Source of the DNA: Epiperipatus broadwayi
Taxonomy: Eukaryota > Onychophora > Udeonychophora > Euonychophora > Peripatidae
Direction: 5' to 3'
DNA length: 64,000 bases
NCBI GenBank assembly: GCA_028023455.1
Contig: JAQFVV010007212.1
Coordinates: forward strand, 1-64,000
In this document: one piece after another, positions 20,316 to 31,789 of the stretch
Numbering within the stretch: position 1 is the first letter of the stretch
How the letters are laid out: each line of letters starts with the position of its first letter
Translations under genes and position numbers: made by a program
Notes under the pieces: model-generated
Told to the model about the DNA's origin: nothing
The model's input: the letters and a program-made list of their open reading frames with translations, nothing else
The model's database searches: none

Positions 20316-23270
20316 ATGGGCAGCTCACCAACACGCATTAGCCAGCGTGGTGAGTTTATTGTCTTTTTACTTCCGAGTTTAAAAATATTTTTTCCAATAT
20401 ATACAATCATGACAGACAAAAATAAATTATGGCCCTTATTCCTAGGAGGTTGTAAAGTCACCAACCAAGGCAGTGGTTGGTGGCTGAAGGTGGAGGGTGC
20501 TAAGAATCCCCTGATTGCAGACTCAGGCTTCCATTTGATGATGACTTTTTACTTAGGTACTTACAACTACAGATCACTTTCTAGTGAAGGAAGATTGCAA
20601 GAGTAAGAAGAAGAACTGTCTAATATTAAATGGGACATTATTGGACTTTCTGAAGTTAGAAGAAAAGGTGAAGAAACAATTGATTTAAAAAGTAGACATA
20701 CACTCTACTATAAAGGCACAAATATTGAAAATACAAGTGGAGTAGGATTCATTATAAATAAAAAATGGAAGAATAACATTGTGGAGATTGATGGTGTATC
20801 AGATAGAGTGGCAAGATTAGTTTTACAATTTAATAGCAGATGCCAAGTGCAGATAATTCAGGTTTATGCCCCAACAAGTTCTCATAGTGATGAAGTAGTA
20901 GAAGATTGTTATATGGATGTACAAAAGGCTTTTGATCAGAGTAAACAACATTTTAAAATTGTTATGGGAGACTTTAATGCTAGAATTGGTAAACAAATGA
21001 AAGATGAAAATGCTGTAGGTAATTTTGCTTATGGTAATTAATAGAAATGACAGAGGACATAGACTTGTGGAGTTTGCAGAAAAAGAAAAACTTTATTTTT
21101 ATGAATTCTTTTTTTGAGAAAAATGTTAAAAGGAAATGGACATGGAAGCATCCAAATGAAGGTACAGCAAAATTGGATTATATTTTGACTAACAGAAAAT
21201 ATATATTTCAAGATTGCAATGTTGTTAATAAATTTAACACAGGAAGTGATCATCGATTAGTAAGATGTAAGATACATTTTAATGCAAAACTAGAGAGACA
21301 AAAATTATTAAGAAAAACAATAGTTACAGCTGATATTCCTAATCTTCAGAAACATTCTAATGAATTTAAATTAGAATTTACAAATCGGTTTCAAGTGTTA
21401 GTAGATTTTGAACATGATTCAGATTTGAATGACATTAATAGGAAAATAACTGATACACTTTTAAAAACTGCAACAAAGATAGCTGGTAAAAAAAAGCAGC
21501 AATTGACCAATAAAATTTCTACTGAGACTAGAGAATTTATGAAGAAAAGAAAGAATATGAGGATATACAATAATGATGCATTAAAAAAGATTGAATATCT
21601 CGAATTTTGTAAAATGGTGTGGAAAAGAGTTGAAAATGATATAAGAAAGTATAATTATGAACAAGCAAGGAAAACTTTAGAAGAGAATAAAAGTCTAAAG
21701 AGTGTAAAATAACATTTTGGTATTGGTAGGAAATTTATATCTGCAATAAGAAAAGATGGCATTATTACTAAAAAGAGAGATGACATCATGAAATGTGTAG
21801 AAGACTTCTATCAAGAATTATATAGTAATAAAGAACAGTACCTCCTATACCTATTATATCTTCCGAATTGCCCAGAATTTTGAATGAGGAAGTAAGACAT
21901 GCAATTAAATTTATGAAGAAAGGGAAGGCTCCAGATAATGCTGGAATTATAATTGATATATTAAAAGAAGCAGGTGAAGAAATATAATTTTTTTTAGAAA
22001 AGTTATATACCAAATGTCTAAATGATAAAGATGTACCAGATGATTGGAATAATGCAGTATTAATATTTAAAAAAGGTAATAAAGAAGATATTAGAAATTA
22101 CAGACCTATCAGTCTTTTATCAGTTTTATACAAAATTTTTACTAAGATAATTACAACTCGTCTACAGAAAACACTGGATTTCCACCAATCAAGAGAACAA
22201 GCTGGATTTAAAAGTGGTTTTAGTACAGTAGATCATATCCAGGTATTGAGAGAAGTTATAGAAAGGACAAATAAATATGAGTTGCCATTATGCTTAGGAT
22301 TTGTAGATTATGAAAAGGCATTTGATTCTATAAACATTTCTTCAATGATTAAAGCATTGGATCATCAAAGTGTAGATCCAGGATAGTGTCATATTTTAAA
22401 GAATATTTATAAAAATGCAACAGCAACAATTAGATTACATAATTATAGTAGGAAAATCAACATTGAAAAGGGTGTAGGACAGGGTAATTCCATATCTCCA
22501 AAACTTTTTACAGCAGTGCTGCAAGAAGTATTTTGTGGATTAAAATGAGAAGCTAGAGGAATGAAAGTAAATGGAGATTATTTAAGTCATTTAGATTATG
22601 CAGATGATGTAGTTGTTTTTGCAAATAATGCTTTAGAGCTACAGGAAATGTTTCAGGAGTTATTAGATGAAAATGGAAAGTAGGACTAAAGATAAATGTT
22701 AAAAAAACTAAAGTAATGTTTAATAAATTTTCTCAAAATATGAAAATAAAGATTGATTATGATGAGTTAGAAGAAGTTAACAGTTACAAATACCTTGGTC
22801 AGATTAGTAATCCAGATGAAAACATAATGGATGAAATTAATCATAGAATTAAACTTGGTTGGAGTGCTTTTCGTAGAAATAACTTGATACTAAAAGGAAA
22901 TATGTCTATATGTTTGAAAAGGAAGGTTTTTAATAAATGTGTTTTGCAGTTATTATTTATGAATTTGAGACTTGGACACTTAATAGAAGAGCAATACAGA
23001 GACTTCAGACCACTCAAAGAAGTATGGAGAGATGCATGTTGGGAGTAAGAAGAGATCGAAAACGCAATGTATGGGTAAGAGAACAAACAGGTGTTACTGA
23101 TCTCATTGAAAAAATTAAAAGCCTGAAGTGGAGTTGGGCTGGAAACATTGCTAAAAAACATGATAATAGATGGACAATTGAAAATTTAAACTGGATTCCA
23201 AGAGATTGTAAAAGACCCAGAAAGAGCCCACATGTGAGATGGATGGATGAAATAAAGTGTGCAGGGTGAT
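20316..23270 (+). pseudogene. RTE endonuclease / reverse transcriptase pseudogene
   Basis: Endonuclease motifs: TYNYRSLSSEGRLQE then an in-frame stop (20605-20607), GLSEVRRKG (catalytic Glu), QVYAPTSSHSDEVVED, GDFNARIG, LDYILTNR and GSDHRLV (catalytic His). Frameshifts occur near 21037 and 21090. RT motifs: VPDDWNNAVLIFKKG, NYRPISLLS, motif A VDYEKAFDSIN, motif B GVGQGNSISPKLF, motif C LDYADDVVVFA, SYKYLG. C-terminal signature: KSLKWSWAGNIAKKHDNRW, then RWMDEIKCAG. Stops at about 21717, 21985, 22384, 22546 and 22681 make it inactive, although the YADD box is intact. Confidence 0.85.
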
Positions 23271-23366
23271 GTGGAGAAGAGAAGCTTAAAATAGGAAAAG
23301 ATGGATTGAACTTGGAGAGACCTTCATCCTGCAGTGGATTGATAATGGTTGATGATGATGACTTGG
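20316..23366 (+). mobile_element. RTE-type LINE (APE endonuclease + RT), decayed
   Basis: A plus-strand non-LTR retrotransposon. In order: APE endonuclease (about 20550-21270), linker, reverse transcriptase (about 21880-22680), and the C-terminal region typical of RTE/BovB-like elements (about 22760-23270). It ends with a TGATGATGATGA tail (23350-23361), the kind of short tandem 3' tail RTE elements carry. The 5' boundary is not clear. It lies antisense within the large SERINC intron. Confidence 0.85.
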
Positions 23367-23430
23367 AAAACAAACATAGTTAATGATAGTCGGATTAATG
23401 CGTGAACAAAGTCTGCAAATACATGAAACT

Positions 23431-23526
23431 TGGTAATATCATCCGGATCTCAAATAAATTTAAAAATCATTGTTTTTTTTCTTTTAAATTGATAATATCA
23501 TTCGGATCTCAAATAAATTAAAAAAT
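23431..23526 (+). repeat. Two-copy direct repeat, about 60 bp
   Basis: TAATATCATCCGGATCTCAA (about 23432) recurs with one change at about 23492, each followed by ATAAATT and AAAAATC. It lies directly after the LINE 3' end. Confidence 0.7.
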
Positions 23527-23965
23527 CTTTTTTCTAATGTAGATTGTGTAGTTAAAATAAATTTCTCATAGAAAAAATTTCAAATGTTCATAGTTTTAAA
23601 GAAAAGAAGAATAGATGAAAATTTTTCAATTTCGAGTTGATTTTTTATATTACAAAAATGACTTTCTTTGAAACATTGATGAATGGTAGAAAAACACTTG
23701 TTTTATTTTGTTAGAATTCATTAATCAACTTTTTAAACTAAACCATTGAAAGTTAATGGCACTTTGCCTATACTGAATTACTAACCATTAATTGGCAAAT
23801 TTGTAAACAATATATATATATATATATTAAAGCACTAATGGGATGAATTTTCTCCATCCAAAAGAAATTTGAAACATGACTTTCAAATGCAATATAATTT
23901 AACAAAACATACTTTTCACATATGATCCTATGTATTTTAAAATAATAAATTACCAATAATATAAG

Positions 23966-24030
23966 GTCCAGTTATAATGGGCTTCAAAATTGAAGCATAT
24001 AATCTAATTTTGAAGCCCATTATAAGCGGA
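23966..24030. repeat. Hairpin, 26-bp near-perfect inverted repeat
   Basis: GTTATAATGGGCTTCAAAAT is repeated in inverted form (ATTTTGAAGCCCATTATAAG) across a 15-nt loop. It would form a stable stem in RNA or DNA. No link to a known element. Confidence 0.75.
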
Positions 24031-25135
24031 CTAATTTTGATACTATATATATATATATTAAGATTTGTAGAATCATGTATATATAACATTGTAACATAAG
24101 TTTGGCATGACACTACTAAAAGATTGCCGACCCTTGAGCTAAGGTATAAAAAATGCTCTCACATTTCATGTCATATGTTGTGGTCCAGATATGCTATTGC
24201 CTTATTGATGGGTAATATTGTTTTTTGTTTAGACATTTATGATGGCATCTAGAAAATTCTACTTAAGATGCTCAAAAATAATAATAAAAAAAAACAAATA
24301 AGATTTAACAATTTATATTAATAAAACTACAGTGATCACATGGGCATTATTTTTCCATAATTTTTATTTAATTTTGATTGTATTCACGTAAAATAAATTA
24401 TACAACCAAATGAAAACTAGTAATGTTGATGCTTATAAAATTAAATTCGTATTTCATAATTTTGTAAATCTGAGCTGCATATATAAAATTGAGGAGAGTA
24501 AACATGTATCTGACTTTATTTGTGAAGAAGCAAAACAAAGATTTGCTTTTATGAACCAAAAATTTTGAGAATTGCCTAACGAGATACCAATTTTTGAAGT
24601 AAAAGAAACAGCTAATAAGTATTTAGATCTGCTGCAAGAAAAATTAGAAATAAATTCACAAACAGATGATTTAAAAAAAAAATAAATAAATATAAAAGCA
24701 CTGCATAAAAAATTTCAAGTTTTGTTAATTAGATTTAGCAAAAGTATATAAAAAACCTTTAATAGCAAAATATAGAATGCACCAAAATAATTTTAAAATG
24801 TACATTAAATTAAGTTTCTTTGTACATGCTTTATTTAATTTAATTGTGATTCGAAAATATATATAAGAAGCAAAGAGTAAATTGTCATTTAAGAAATTAT
24901 CTTATATATAAAATCCAATTAAGAAATTATATATAAAATCCCTAAATGACTGTAATGCTGTCATGTGATATTCAAGGTAAACATTTCTTTGTTAGAGGGC
25001 GTATTTTTCAAGAAAAAAAATATTTGTTCAATTGTTGCTTGTCATATTTTTATGAAGCATTTTATGCAAAAGAAATAATTTGTTAAAGCAACGGATTTAA
25101 AAAAAATACGACTGCCTTTCCATAAGCCAGGTACA
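24031..25135. other. AT-rich intron sequence, weak coding-like traces only
   Basis: Around 24500-24680 the plus strand gives a lysine- and glutamate-rich reading (for example EEAKQRFAFMNQKF then a stop, VKETANKYLDLLQEKLEIN). It could be a transposase remnant but no family can be named. Confidence 0.35.
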
Positions 25136-25137
25136 TT

Positions 25138-25207
25138 TCTGGATTCTGAAAAAAATATGATATTGGAATAAAAATGGATTCTGAAAAAAATATGATATTG
25201 GAATAAA
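25138..25207 (+). repeat. Tandem duplication, 33-bp unit
   Basis: TGGATTCTGAAAAAAATATG and the following GATATTGGAATAAAA occur twice head to tail. Confidence 0.85.
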
Positions 25208-25950
25208 ACTTTTTCAATGAAAAATTCATAGGAAAAAAATGTGCTTTTGACTAACAGTACAGAACTGAATAGTATTTAAATCGTGAACAAAATGTAAGTA
25301 CAGTAGATAAATTCATGTTTGAAATGTGATATTTAGTGAGGGAAAAAAATAAATGATATATTACCATATTTATATTTAGTTTTGTGTAGTTTGATATGCA
25401 TAGTTCACGGGTCTGTAGTTTGATATCGTGGCTCCACAATAATACCATGCATGACTGAAATTTACTAAAGCAATCAATTAATTATGATGATCTTTCCATA
25501 AGCTGGGTACATATGCTGATATATACACATGTTTAAAAATACAATTACTAAAATATTATTTATAGGTTACTATTTTTTCTAATATGCTTGATAACATGTT
25601 TATTCATCAATTATCTTTTTTTTTTTTTTAGTTCCAACTTCAAACTTAATTTTTTTAATTGAGTTTTTATATATTTTGAATTTAGGGAAACAAATCAGTT
25701 TTTTTGCTATAAAAATTTATGCAATTGTTTATTTTTTATGTGAGATTTTTGTTTTATGAGGTATTTTGGGCAATCAATTGAGCTCACTATCCAAGGTGAA
25801 CTTGAATATGTATACACTCATTGCAATATTGATTTTAAATTCTTCACCTACAATGAGATATAGCTAAATAGGTGGTAAGAAATAAATTATATGGTCATTT
25901 GCTTTGTAGATCATATATGAATAAAAATGTACAATATATATATATATATA

Positions 25951-26480
25951 TTTGAAACCAGGCACTCTTCACAAACCTGGGAGCTTAATTGTAAGTATAG
26001 AGGATTTGAACTCAGATTTTCAAGCACCCTTCAACTATCCACACTATCTCATACAACTGATACACATGACCACACACATGTAGAAAAGATTAATAATCAC
26101 CAATATATGTATTTCGTGCTAAACCAGCACTCATCAGTTGGTCCAGACTATCATCTCTCACACATATATATAATCAATGCTCAGTTTATATTAAGATAGC
26201 AAATCTTTATACTTTAATGGACAGGCTTCAATCCACTACAACCTCCAACTTTTCAGCCATCCATATCATTGAAAATCTGATGATGAAAACTCAAATCCCA
26301 TGCTGATGCTAATATTATTGCCATGCCCATGTTGACCTGAAGTCACTCTGACCCCTCATGTATAGGACAGTGTCCATTAAATACATATAAGAGGGATGGA
26401 CAGGATACAAGCTTAATATGTAAATATTTGAAACCAGGCACTCTTCACAAACCTGGGAGCTTAATTGTAAGTATAGAGTA
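25951..26480 (-). repeat. Family A full monomer plus start of the next, minus strand
   Basis: Runs from the family tail (ACCAGGCACTCTTCACAAAC) through tRNA-like part, hammerhead and linker to a second occurrence of the same tail (26431-26450). A tandem neighbour therefore began here before the array inverted at about 26480. Confidence 0.8.
26093..26155 (-). ncRNA. Hammerhead ribozyme, intact core, best stem II (family A)
   Basis: Minus strand: GATGATAGTCT-GGA-CCAA, CTGATGA, GTGCT-GGTTT-AGCAC, GAAA, TACATATA, TTGG TGATTAT. Stem II is five Watson-Crick pairs, and the G/C pair next to the core matches the hammerhead consensus. With its inverted partner at 26629 it is the best candidate for activity. 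Confidence 0.82.
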
Positions 26481-26795
26481 TTTGGGATTTGAGTTTTCAT
26501 CATCAGATTTTCAATGATATGGATGGCTGAAAAGTTGGAGGTTGTAGTGGATTGAAGCCTGTCCATTAAAGTATGAAGATTTGCTATCTTAATACAAACT
26601 GAGCATTGATTATATATATGTGTGAGAGATGATAGTCTGGACCAACTGATGAGTGCTGGTTTAGCACGAAATATATATATTGGTGATTATTAATCTTTTC
26701 TACATGTGTGTGGTCATGTGTATCAGTTGTATGAGATAGTGTGGATAGTTGAAGGATACTTGAAAATCTGAGTTCAAATCCTCTATACTTATATA
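26481..26795 (+). repeat. Family A monomer, plus strand, inverted partner
   Basis: Linker, AT stretch, hammerhead and tRNA-like end with GAGTTCAAATCC at about 26771. Forms a head-to-head inverted pair with the preceding minus monomer. Confidence 0.8.
26629..26690 (+). ncRNA. Hammerhead ribozyme, intact core, best stem II (family A)
   Basis: GATGATAGTCT-GGA-CCAA, CTGATGA, GTGCT-GGTTT-AGCAC, GAAA, TATATATA, TTGG TGATTAT. Identical core and stem II to the inverted copy at 26093-26155. Stem III is only two or three A-U pairs, as in many metazoan hammerheads that work best as dimers. Confidence 0.82.
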
Positions 26796-26809
26796 TATAT
26801 AATTAGAGG

Positions 26810-27200
26810 GGATTTGAACCCAGACTTTCAAGATCTCCATCTTATATAACCAATACACATGACCACACACATGCAAAAAAGATAAACAATCATTTCATGT
26901 TGAACCAGCATTCATAAGTTGATCTGGATCATCATCTCTCATACATGTATATAATCACTGCTCAGTTTATATTGAGACAGAAAATTTTCAAACTTTAAAG
27001 GACATGCTTCAATATTTTCCACTTTCCAACTCTTCAGCCATCCATATCATTGAAAATCTGAGGATGGTGTGTTCAAAGCCTTTGCTTGCTAATTTTTGTT
27101 ATGTCATACTCATATGTGTGGTCATGTGTATTAGTTGTAAAATATAGAGTGGACAATTAAAGAGAGCTTGAGTATCTGGGTTCAAATCCTCTCTAATTAC
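26810..27200. repeat. Degenerate family A inverted pair
   Basis: Minus part 26810-27110: B-box GGATTTGAACCC (minus) at 26812, and a hammerhead decayed to CTTATGA that lacks stem III. A short plus tRNA-like part follows (27111-27200), with a perfect GGGTTCAAATCC at about 27179. The hammerhead (about 26885-26933) cannot be active. Confidence 0.7.
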
Positions 27201-27219
27201 ATCTTGCTTAAAATATAAA

Positions 27220-28063
27220 TACTATACATGTATTTAGTTATTAAATTTTTAAGTATATAATAATATTTATGGAGAAGTAAAACTCTGAATGAGAATACTA
27301 TAATAATAACTCACAAGTCAGGCTTACTACAGCCACTTTCTTGTAACAATACTATTTCATTGGTTAAATAAAAATAATTCATTTTATCTTAGATTTATGT
27401 ACAAATCAGTCACTGATACACAAAAAAAGAAATTGTATTAGTAGTGACATTTACAAAGAAATGATCTAACCAGTATATAGTTTAGATGTAAATTCTAATA
27501 AATTTGATAATTCCATAATAAATAATAACTTTTACATATGTAACAGGCAGAATATATACTGTTATTTAGGGAGAAGTTAATTCCATGCATGTACCTAAAT
27601 AATTCATAAGCTTGGCTTGCTAAAGACATACATCAAACTTTCAAAAAATATTCTTTTATATCAAAGTGACTTTTAGATAACTTTCATATTGTTATACAAA
27701 TAATAATTTAAGCATTTATATTTGAAGTGGTAACATTTTATAAAAAATAATCAAAATTAGACAAAATACTTTAAAAAGGAGGAAAAATATTAAACATTTT
27801 TCTTTTGCTTGGCACTTTTTTAAATATGTTCTTTAAAAAAGGCTTTTTATTTATTATTACTTTAGAGATTCTATTCTTATATGTTATTATTTCAGACTTT
27901 GTTTCAATTTGATATATTGCATGATTAGTTCTTATATAATGTCAGTAGAGAAGTTGATTCTAACATGATATGTGTAGGTTACAATTTACTTATAACAGAG
28001 CAGGCAAATTCTTTGAATTTTAAAATTGTCGCTTATCAAGCAACTTTCTTCATGCTTGAAATG
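27220..28063. other. AT-rich intron sequence, nothing recognised
   Basis: No repeat or coding match seen. The frame at 27965-28210 runs across the mariner end and is chance. Confidence 0.45.
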
Positions 28064-28065
28064 TA

Positions 28066-28996
28066 TAAGGAGGTATCCAAAAATAACCAGAATTGTTCTC
28101 TGGAGAGCAATCTGGTTGGAGCACATGTTTCTTCTGCTAGATACATTTTGAGGGAATCTGCATCAATCTTCCAGAATGCTGTTATTGAGAGAAGCCATGT
28201 TGAAGTGTAGTAAATGTTTTTGTTAAATGTGTCTCAAGTACATGTCGATTTTTGTAATGATTGGAAAGTTGGAATAATGTGAAATTTTATTTCCTATTAG
28301 AAAAAATTGGCAGGAAAAACAATTGTAATGCTTAAAATAGTTTATAAGGAAGCTGCTCTGGATAAAAGACAAATTTATGAGTAGTTTAATGGAATTGTCA
28401 AATTCATTAATGGAATTTGTCAAATTCATCACAACTCCCAAAAAGCATGGCAAGTGAAGTCCAATATCAAGATACTGCTGGTGTTTTTTTTTTGCAAATG
28501 ACTTTGCTCACTCAGAATATTTTTGCAAGAAAAAAGCCCTTAAAAACGAAAAGTTCTGAAAAGTTTATGTAATGTATTAAAACAAAAAAGTCCCATTTTG
28601 GTTTCATGATGAGTGCAAGATTTACTACAACAATACATGAGTACACAATGTCTTGAGTGTGAAACAAATTTTAATTAAATTATTCATGACTTAGCTTATC
28701 CATTAGCCATATTTGCCTGAATTCATTCTGTGGGACTTCTTTTTATTCTCTCAAATGAAGAAATGCCTCATTTTTTTTTTTGTTAATTTAGAAGTGGTGA
28801 AGTAAAAAAAAAAATAATGCAGGCATTAAAAGGCATCACTTTGCAAGAGTTTCTGGAATACTTTGAAAACTGAAAAACACATTCAGATTAATACATTGCA
28901 TTAAATGGACTGAATTTTGAAAGAGATTCAATTTGGAACACCTAAAAATAAATGAACAATTTTTATTACATCTTGGTTATTTTTGGTTCGCCCTTG
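28066..28996 (+). mobile_element. mariner-type DNA transposon, decayed (copy 1)
   Basis: Bounded by TA dinucleotides (28064-28065 and 28997-28998). Terminal inverted repeats: AAGGAGGTATCCAAAAATAA on the left; AAGGGCGAACCAAAAATAAC as the complement of the right end. Length 931 bp. Decayed transposase traces include VMLKIVYKEAALDKRQIYE (helix-turn-helix region, 28330-28385). The catalytic YSPDLAP-like box near 28700 is unreadable. Inactive. Confidence 0.75.
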
Positions 28997-29395
28997 TAAT
29001 TGCCATTCTTCAGCAACTTTTCATAAGTGATTACTTGAGTTGAAATAAGGCTTTTTTTATTGGCTTCTTCAGATTACTTGTCAAGCAGTTATCAAATGAT
29101 TCCAAATATTTTTATTTGATCATTGCTGGTATATATTACTCACTAGGCTGAGAGATGATAAAACCATATTATTGACTTAACTCAAGATTTGAATTAATAA
29201 ATCTAAATATAATCACTTTCTCAAAACAATTAACTTAAGAAATACTTTTTTCTAACTTTTCAATAAGGAAGTGAATTGTATTTATGCTAATATTAAAAAA
29301 CAAACAAACTATAAACAGAGATTTATTAAGGTTGTGATGATATTTTATAATCAGCATTTAGAAAACTGAATAATTATCTAACTCTTTATCTTTTA

Positions 29396-29538
29396 AAACA
29401 GACTATTATTTGTATCAAATGTCCCTTGAAATTTATAATAATCAAGCAATATCTTTATTTTGCTGATAGAGGGACCTTTCAAACCATGACACAAGATAGT
29501 GACTTTTATAAAGATAAGAGCGGCCATCTTATCCTTAA
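29396..29538. repeat. Extra partial copy of the 29.7-30.1 kb fold-back arm
   Basis: Shares ATCAAGCAATATCTTTATTT-type sequence and GACTTTTATAAAGATAAGAG plus CGGCC with the left arm of the palindrome at 29706-30070. A third copy of the same arm. Confidence 0.75.
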
Positions 29539-29705
29539 CCTAACTTTCCACTTATAGGCCAATCTGAAGCATTTTGATATGGGAGTGTGAAGCTGTTGTT
29601 CTCTTCAATGTTTAAGTCCACTATTTGCTATACAAATTAACATTTGCGAAATCTTGTGATTTACGAGTTAATACTATGATCTTTATACTGGAAATATATA
29701 AATTA

Positions 29706-30070
29706 TTGTAGAGTTATAATTATCTATTAAGAGCACAGGAAGTATATGTAAATACTTTTAAAACTAGCTTTAACCTGTATCAAATGCAACTTAAAATTTA
29801 TAATAGTCAAGCAATATATTTATTTTGCTGATAGAGGAACCTCTCAAACCACAATACAAGATAGTGACTTTTATAAAGATAAGACGGCCGGTCTTATCTT
29901 TATAAAAGTCACTATCTTGTGTTGTGGTTGGAGAAGTCTTTCTATTGGCAAAATAAAAATAATGCTTGACTATTATAAATTTCAAATTGCATTTGATACA
30001 GGTTAAAGCCTGTCTTAAAAGTATTTACATATACTTCCTGTGTGTTTAATAAATAATTATAACTCTAACT
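29706..30070. repeat. Near-perfect palindrome with a CGGCCG centre (fold-back element)
   Basis: Arms of about 180 bp (29706-29887 and 29888-30070) are inverted copies. The centre (AAGATAAGACGGCCGGTCTTATC region, 29876-29900) is fully self-complementary, with no spacer. No coding content. It would form a long cruciform or RNA hairpin. Confidence 0.85.
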
Positions 30071-30074
30071 CTTT

Positions 30075-31165
30075 ATCAGAAAATTGTCTAATTAACAAAA
30101 ATAACCTATTTTAAAGTTGTCATTATCAAAAAAGGAATGATGTTGTGTATTTGAAAATCAAAAATTAAACTTAAAGAATGAACAAATAATTTTTTATCTT
30201 CTTATAGTTAAAGTAAAAAATAAAAACATTGCAATTATAATCCCATTCATAAAAGATTTGATCCATTTCACACCCAATTTTTTTTCAAAGTTTATATTTT
30301 ATTTGTATCTGAACACCTGTCAATATCAACTGTTATCCCTGCAAGACAAAATAATTTATAATTAATATCATTAAGTGATGTTATGGATTATGGAACCAGA
30401 GTGTCTTAATATATATGTGTATATATAAAAATTATCACCACATCAAAATTAATTATTTTATTCATTATATGAATAACAATTTAAAAGTTTGTCTCAATTG
30501 GGTTTGGAATTTAAATGTAATGGGTTTTATCTTCAGAAGAAATAAATGTATATACTGTATATATAATTAAAAATTTATGGTATCAAATACTATATAATAT
30601 ATTCTGAGTAATGTTCTCTTTATGTGCCATATTTAAATAACATACAAAGTTCCACAGAAATGAGATCAAACTGCTTAGTAGACAAAAATGATTTTCACTT
30701 TGAAAACAATCCAAGAACTTACATGAAAGGCAAAATGATAGTTATTTTTGACTGCTTGGCAGGGTGATGTAGGTTCTGCAAGACTTTGTGGGAGAACATG
30801 CATTTCAAATTTAACCATGTAAACGTGTGCTTGTTGTAAATAATAACATTTCAACTAGATCATAGCAATTGCTCTCTGTATTAGAAGTCCAAAATATAAG
30901 TTCACAACTTTTGCCTGCAAGAACACATTCAAATACATGCACATATTTTTTTTATGTGAATTTCACTTTCATAGGATTACTCAATATATAATTTATATTT
31001 TGAAAAATTTTAAAGCAAGTATATACTTTTATAATTTTTTAAAACGACCAAAGTACTTAAATAAATTTTCATAAAGATAGCAAAAACACAATAGCAATAC
31101 ACACACACACACAAGGATACAAAAAAAAGTTATAAAGGCTTTAAACTTGAAAATTCAAAATTTAA
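30075..31165. other. SERINC intron sequence, nothing recognised
   Basis: AT-rich, with a short (AC)n run at 31098-31113. No coding or repeat match. Confidence 0.5.
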
Positions 31166-31186
31166 AATTCAAAACGTATTCTCTTT

Positions 31187-31300
31187 GGGCAAGCGTTGTT
31201 AGCTGAGAGGTCATCGCAGCCGCCTTGCAAGTAAGTAGTTGGTTGCAGACAGTTATGGGTTCGCGTCCCGGCCGATGCTATGACATATGAAAAAAAAAAA
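31187..31300 (+). mobile_element. tRNA-derived SINE with target site duplication
   Basis: About 114 bp including the A tail. A-box TAGCTGAGAGG (31200-31210) and B-box GGTTCGCGTCC (31259-31269) are good pol III promoter matches, inside a tRNA-like body with a possible long variable arm. The body ends TATGACATATG followed by an uninterrupted A tail. The 16-bp sequence AAAACGTATTCTCTTT flanks it perfectly at 31171-31186 and 31301-31316. The perfect duplication and tail mean a recent LINE-mediated insertion. A retroposed tRNA copy is the alternative. It lies about 140 bp into the SERINC intron from the 31458 exon, antisense to the gene. Confidence 0.88.
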
Positions 31301-31457
31301 AAAACGTATTCTCTTTAAAGTAAAAAATATTTTAACACTCTTTCATTTAAATACTATTTCTTTCTCTCATATATGCATATATAGATATGTATATAAACGC
31401 AATATTTAAAGTCATTAATTAAACATTAGCAAATAAATGGGAAAAAGTTATACTAAC

Positions 31458-31540
31458 CTTCGTAGAATAAAGAATTTTCAGGGATATAAAATGCTCCTAC
31501 ACACAAAGAAATCATAATAACGTACTTAAAAAACCAAAAC
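31458..31540 (-). CDS. SERINC: SERINC family exon, 83 nt
   Basis: Encodes (G)FWFFKYVIMISLCVGAFYIP then ENSLFYE. FWFFK...GAFYIP is a hallmark of SERINC proteins, where it follows HNG from the previous exon. That HNG is found at the end of the 37859-38019 exon, and the split glycine codon joins exactly. Acceptor TTTTTTCTCAG (minus, 31541-31543) and donor GAAG|GTTAG (31453-31457). The following intron is about 18.6 kb and holds most of the window's transposons. Confidence 0.93.
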
Positions 31541-31605
31541 CTGAGAAAAAAATAAATAAATATACAAGCTAAATACTGTCTAACGCTATACTAGTAATAA
31601 TAAAT

Positions 31606-31783
31606 AAAATAAAAATTCATATAACATTACAATATTAGCCAAAAAAACTAAACTTTAGTAAAATTCTTTCACAAACATGGTTTCATCTATTTGTTTAATA
31701 GATGAAACCATGGTTATGGAAGGATTTTTAGTAAAGTTTAGTTTTTTTGGCTAGCATTATAATGTTACATGAATTTTTATTTT
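31606..31783. repeat. Palindrome with about 86-bp arms
   Basis: Arms 31606-31691 and 31698-31783 share ACATGGTTTCATCTATT-type centre sequence and CCAAAAAAACTAAACTTTA. The loop is only about 6 nt. It lies just upstream (gene sense) of the 83-nt SERINC exon, so the pre-mRNA would carry a long hairpin about 70 nt before the 3' splice site. Confidence 0.8.
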
Positions 31784-31789
31784 AAATAT

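Noticed and set aside
22841-23373. Minus-strand open frames over the RTE C-terminal region
   Set aside because: Complement of the LINE coding strand; the plus strand carries the recognisable motifs.
31187-31290. A functional tRNA gene
   Set aside because: The A tail and flanking 16-bp duplication show a retroposed SINE or tRNA copy, and the arm pairing is not that of a standard cloverleaf.
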